A stretch of DNA of 64,000 nucleotides, taken from Solirubrobacter soli DSM 22325. Lineage in GTDB: Bacteria; Actinomycetota; Thermoleophilia; Solirubrobacterales; Solirubrobacteraceae. Below, piece after piece: positions 60,876-64,000 of the stretch. A program made the translations under genes and the position numbers. The stretch covers positions 124,001 through 188,000 of the forward strand of contig NZ_AUIK01000023.1 of the NCBI RefSeq assembly GCF_000423665.1, in the 5' to 3' direction. The notes under the pieces were generated by a model. The model was not told where the DNA came from, made no database searches, and saw nothing but the letters and a program-made list of their open reading frames with translations. Within the stretch, counting starts at the first letter, position 1. Every line of letters starts with the position of its first letter.

Positions 60876-60931
60876 CGCCGGGGCGGATACTGTGCACCGG
60901 CAATCATGGCCACATGTCCGGGTAGCCGCCA

Positions 60932-61687
60932 GTGAGCGTGCTGCGCAGCCTTGAATCCAAGCTCGCCGGGCTCGTCGAGGGCACGTTCTCGCGTGCCTTC
61001 AAGTCCGAGGTCCGCCCCGTCGAGATCGCGCGCAAGCTTGCCAAGGAGATGGATCAGCACAAGGTGCAGTCGTTGTCGCGCGTCTACGCGCCCAACGAGT
61101 ACGCCGTGTGGCTGTCCCCGGACGATCGTGCCCAGTTCGAGGGGACCGAGGAGGAGCTCGCGTCCGAGCTCAGCGGGTACCTGCTCGAGCACGCGCGCCG
61201 CGAGCGGATCACGCTCGGCACGAGCCCGCGCGTGGTCTTCAAGACCGACGAGAAGCTGCGGCTCGGCGAGTTCGGCATCCAGGCCCGTCGCGTGAAGCCG
61301 CCGCAGACCGAGAACGAGGCGCCGTACCAGGCCGACGAGGGGCGGACGATGGTCTACTCCTCGGCCGAGCGGGTGGCGGAGCCGCTGCGCGAGCCGGACC
61401 CGCGCCGCGGCCGCGCGCGCCTGCGCGTCGACGGCCGCGCCGAGATCGTCGGCTCCAAGGGCGCGATCCTGGGCCGCTCGCGTGACGCCGACGTGGTCAT
61501 CGACGATCCGAACGTCTCCCGCCATCACGCCGAGATCCGGCCGTCGGGCGGGTCGTGGATCGTCAACGACCTCGGCTCCACCAACGGGATCAAGGTCAAC
61601 GGCCGCCGCGTCGACGGCCCGCAGTCGCTCAAGCGCGGCGACGTGATCGAGATCGGCACCTCACGAGTGACGTTCGAGCTGGAGTAA
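60932..61687 (+). CDS. fhaA: FHA-domain protein with DUF3662 (FhaA-like)
   Basis: 251 aa, GTG start. An N-terminal DUF3662 domain (SLESKLAGLVEGTFSRAFKS, VRPVEIARKLAKEMDQHKVQ) is followed by a linker and a C-terminal FHA fold (ILGRSRDADVVIDDPNVSRH, DLGSTNGIKVNG). Mycobacterial FhaA links kinases to peptidoglycan enzymes. The FhaB-like gene follows 5 bp downstream. Confidence 0.87.
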   Translation: MSVLRSLESKLAGLVEGTFSRAFKSEVRPVEIARKLAKEMDQHKVQSLSRVYAPNEYAVWLSPDDRAQFEGTEEELASELSGYLLEHARRERITLGTSPRVVFKTDEKLRLGEFGIQARRVKPPQTENEAPYQADEGRTMVYSSAERVAEPLREPDPRRGRARLRVDGRAEIVGSKGAILGRSRDADVVIDDPNVSRHHAEIRPSGGSWIVNDLGSTNGIKVNGRRVDGPQSLKRGDVIEIGTSRVTFELE

Positions 61688-61691
61688 GCGG

Positions 61692-62180
61692 GTGGAGCTC
61701 GATCCCATCGCCGTCGCGCTGAAGTTCGGCTTCCTGGCCGTCCTGTACCTGTTCCTGCTGTGGGTCGCGCGGTCGGCGCTGAAGGACCTGCGCGGGGTCG
61801 ACGACAGCGTCTACCTGGGTCCGAGTGCGGACGTCGATGACGCCACCGGCATGTATACGGCGTCCGCGCCGCTGGCTCGCGACGGTGGCGCGCCGAAGCT
61901 GCGGGTGAAGTCCGGAGCGGGCCTCGCGCCTGGTTCCGCCTATGATCTGAGCGACGGCGCGCTGCTCGGGCGTGGCGATCAGGCGGACATTCGCCTCGAG
62001 GATGGATTTGCGTCCGCGCGACATGCGCGCCTCGTCCCGCAGGGGGATGTGATGGTGTTGGAGGACCTTGGCTCCACGAACGGTACGTACCTGAACGGTG
62101 AACCGCTGCGCGGCCCACAGCCCCTGCATGTCGGGGACAGGATCAGAATCGGCGACAGTGAATTCTCCTTCGAGCGCTGA
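61692..62180 (+). CDS. fhaB: Membrane-anchored FHA-domain protein (FhaB-like)
   Basis: 162 aa. An N-terminal helix (ALKFGFLAVLYLFLLWVA) anchors an FHA domain with LLGRGDQADIRLEDGFASAR, HARLVPQGD and LGSTNGTYLNGEPL. It is probably a phosphothreonine reader on the membrane. It is followed directly by the PP2C gene. Confidence 0.87.
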   Translation: MELDPIAVALKFGFLAVLYLFLLWVARSALKDLRGVDDSVYLGPSADVDDATGMYTASAPLARDGGAPKLRVKSGAGLAPGSAYDLSDGALLGRGDQADIRLEDGFASARHARLVPQGDVMVLEDLGSTNGTYLNGEPLRGPQPLHVGDRIRIGDSEFSFER

Positions 62181-62182
62181 GC

Positions 62183-63514
62183 ATGTTGCGAATCGCTGAT
62201 CAGTGGCACGGATCGGACCTCGGCCTGCAGCGGCAGGGCAACGAGGACAACTACTTCGTGCGCGCCCCGCTGTTCGTCGTCGCCGACGGCATGGGCGGCG
62301 CGCAGTCGGGCGAGGTCGCGTCCGAGATGGCCGTCGAGGCCTTCGGGGCGGGGATCCCGGACGGCGACTCGCCGGCCGAGGGCCTCGTGCACATCATCGA
62401 GACCGCCAACCAGCGCATCCACGAGCGCTCGCGCTCGGAGACGCAGCGGGCCGGGATGGGCACGACCGTCACCGCGGCCTACGTCGGCGAGAACTCGGTC
62501 ACGGTCGCGCACGTGGGCGACTCGCGCTGCTACCGGGTCCGCGACGGCGAGCTCCAGCGCCTGACCGACGACCACTCGCTGGTCGGCGATCTGGTGCGGC
62601 TGGGCAAGCTCACCGAGGAGCAGGCCGAGACGCACCCACAACGCTCGGTCATCACCCGCGCGCTCGGCCCCGAGCCGAACGTGATGGTCGACGTCGAGGA
62701 GTACGGAGCCCGCGCGGGCGACCTGTTCCTGGTCTGCTCGGACGGCCTCACGTCGATGGTCCGCGAGGACAAGCTCAAGCCGCTGCTGAGCGGCTACTCC
62801 GGCCCGCTGGACAAGCTCGGCCACTCGCTCATCGCCGCCGCCAACCAGGCCGGCGGGCGCGACAACATCACCGTGATCCTCTTCACGCTCGCGGAGATCG
62901 ACGCGCCGGCGAGCGGCGGCGCGACCGCCGCTTCGGCGTTGGTCGACGAGGACACGCGCGAGTACAACACCTTCACCGGGGAGGCCGTCGCCGAGCCGCG
63001 TCAGGGCGTCAGCCGCCCGCAGGGCCACACGCGCCGCTGGGACGAGGTCCCCGCCGGCTCCACCCGCGCTTCCGACGAGGCCGAGGCCGAGTACCGCGCC
63101 TCCGGCACCGTTGCTCTGTCGGCCGTCCGCCCCAGGGCGCAGCCGATCGAGGAAGGCCACGCCCACGCGCCGCCACGCGAGCAGCCGCGCCGGCGGCGGC
63201 GATTGCTCTCACCGGGCAAGTTGCTCACGGTCGCATGCATCATCGGCTTCCTGGCGGCCTTCTGGCTCGCCACGCGACAGGTCTTCTTCGTCGGCGTCGA
63301 CGAGTCCCGCGGCAACGTCGTCACCCTCTACAAGGGTCTTCCGTACGACCTCCCGCTCGGGATCCGGCTCTACTCGCCCGTCCGCCATTCCGGCGTCACC
63401 CTCCAAAGCCTCCCGCCCGCGCGGCGGGCGACGTTCACGAACCACAAGCTGCGCCCGAAGGACGACGCCGAGAGCCTGGTGAAGGCGGCTGAGGACGGGA
63501 CTCTCTCTCAGTGA
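62183..63514 (+). CDS. pstP: PP2C-family protein phosphatase (PstP-like)
   Basis: 443 aa. Catalytic domain: QGNEDNYFVRAPLFVVADGM, GMGG, GTTVTAAYVGENSVTVAHVG, DHSLVGDLVRLGKLTEEQAE, and GGRDNITVILFTL (metal aspartates). One membrane helix follows (about residues 350-372, VACIIGFLAAFWLATRQVFF), with an extracytoplasmic tail. It reverses Ser/Thr kinase action on the FHA and wall proteins. Its stop overlaps the FtsW/RodA start (GTGA). Confidence 0.92.
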   Translation: MLRIADQWHGSDLGLQRQGNEDNYFVRAPLFVVADGMGGAQSGEVASEMAVEAFGAGIPDGDSPAEGLVHIIETANQRIHERSRSETQRAGMGTTVTAAYVGENSVTVAHVGDSRCYRVRDGELQRLTDDHSLVGDLVRLGKLTEEQAETHPQRSVITRALGPEPNVMVDVEEYGARAGDLFLVCSDGLTSMVREDKLKPLLSGYSGPLDKLGHSLIAAANQAGGRDNITVILFTLAEIDAPASGGATAASALVDEDTREYNTFTGEAVAEPRQGVSRPQGHTRRWDEVPAGSTRASDEAEAEYRASGTVALSAVRPRAQPIEEGHAHAPPREQPRRRRRLLSPGKLLTVACIIGFLAAFWLATRQVFFVGVDESRGNVVTLYKGLPYDLPLGIRLYSPVRHSGVTLQSLPPARRATFTNHKLRPKDDAESLVKAAEDGTLSQ

Positions 63515-64000
63515 GTGCACGCAATCGTGAGCTGATGGCGCTGATCCCGGCGTCGCTGTTGTTGACCGCCGGGTTCGCCGCGATCTTCATCCAGCGCAAC
63601 GCTGTGCTCTCGAACGTCTCGCTGACGTACGGGGCGATCTTCCTCGGCCTCTGCTTCGCGGGTCACCTCGTGATCCGCTTCACGCTGCCGTACGCGGACC
63701 CGTACCTGTTCCCGCTGTGCGCGATCCTCGCCTGCTTCGGGCTGGTGGTCGTCTACCGCATCGACGAGGACCTCGCGCGCGACCAGGCGCAGTGGTTCGT
63801 GATCGGGCTGATCCTGTTCTCGATCACGATCATCGCGCTGCGCGACTTCCGCATCCTCGAGCGCTACCGCTACACGATCGCGCTCGCCGGCCTGGCGCTG
63901 CTCGTGCTGCCGCGCGTGCCGGGCATCGGCCAGCAGGTCAACGGCGCCTACCTCGGCGTCAAGGTCGGGCCGATCTCCTTCCAGCCCGCGGAGTTCGGCA
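63511..64000 (+). CDS. FtsW/RodA/SpoVE-family peptidoglycan glycosyltransferase (partial)
   Basis: The first 163 residues are present; the gene runs off the window. Membrane helices include ALIPASLLLTAGFAAIFIQR, YGAIFLGLCFAGHLVIRFTL, PLCAILACFGLVVVYRID and QWFVIGLILFSITIIALRD. The final QPAEFG motif is a SEDS hallmark. It polymerises lipid II in elongation or division. Its position after FHA and PP2C genes matches rodA in mycobacteria, but FtsW is not excluded on this fragment. Confidence 0.88.
   Translation, partial: MSARNRELMALIPASLLLTAGFAAIFIQRNAVLSNVSLTYGAIFLGLCFAGHLVIRFTLPYADPYLFPLCAILACFGLVVVYRIDEDLARDQAQWFVIGLILFSITIIALRDFRILERYRYTIALAGLALLVLPRVPGIGQQVNGAYLGVKVGPISFQPAEFG

Overview
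The window is chromosomal DNA from a very GC-rich bacterium, almost certainly an actinobacterium. Inference from gene content: a deep-branching aerobic lineage such as Thermoleophilia/Solirubrobacterales. Supporting observations are a menaquinone and cytochrome bc pathway with a split cytochrome b and a Tat-dependent Rieske protein, the rpmH-rnpA-yidD-yidC-jag-rsmG-parA-parB block next to dnaA-dnaN-recF-DUF721-gyrB-gyrA, an fhaA-fhaB-pstP-ftsW/rodA cluster, and many GTG/TTG starts with 1-4 bp start/stop overlaps. No rRNA, CRISPR array or intact mobile element is visible.

Layout. 1-7.4 kb: an ECF-type sigma factor, a large LuxR/ATPase regulator, dnaB, a DnaC/DnaI-like ATPase, purA and an RDD membrane protein. 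7.4-12.1 kb: a Gfo/Idh/MocA oxidoreductase, a class IV aminotransferase and an exported protein, then about 1 kb of decayed DNA holding a wrecked tyrosine integrase between two 78-bp repeats, ending at tRNA-Lys. 12.2-18.6 kb: TPR-like protein, tatC, tatA, zinc-ribbon protein, polyprenyl diphosphate synthase, menaquinone methyltransferase and the cytochrome bc genes, i.e. quinone synthesis, the complex that uses it, and the exporter its Rieske subunit needs. 18.7-25.7 kb: a minus-strand run of AI-2E-type permease, ABC exporter, hemB, a fused siroheme decarboxylase-like protein, hemL and an unknown 148-aa protein. 25.7-39.7 kb: mixed metabolic and exported genes, a lone adenine methylase, an aminotransferase coupled to ddl, an RTX-type protein and an EamA transporter.

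39.7-54.4 kb is the replication-origin neighbourhood: tRNA-Ile overlapping the parB stop, parB, parA, two parS sites, a 58-codon DUF5808 gene, rsmG, jag, yidC, yidD, rnpA, rpmH, dnaA, dnaN, recF, a DUF721/DciA gene, gyrB, gyrA. Directly after gyrA is a self-contained transcription unit with a promoter, a 16-nt element complementary to the usual 16S rRNA 3' end, a 14-codon ORF, nested hairpins and a strong terminator. It matches no RNA family I recognise and is the most interesting item here. 54.4-64 kb: a frameshifted M48 peptidase, HNH endonuclease, pheA, DUF4446, an anchored extracytoplasmic protein, then a Ser/Thr kinase, two FHA proteins, a PP2C phosphatase and a truncated FtsW/RodA gene, the usual actinobacterial cell-wall signalling cluster.
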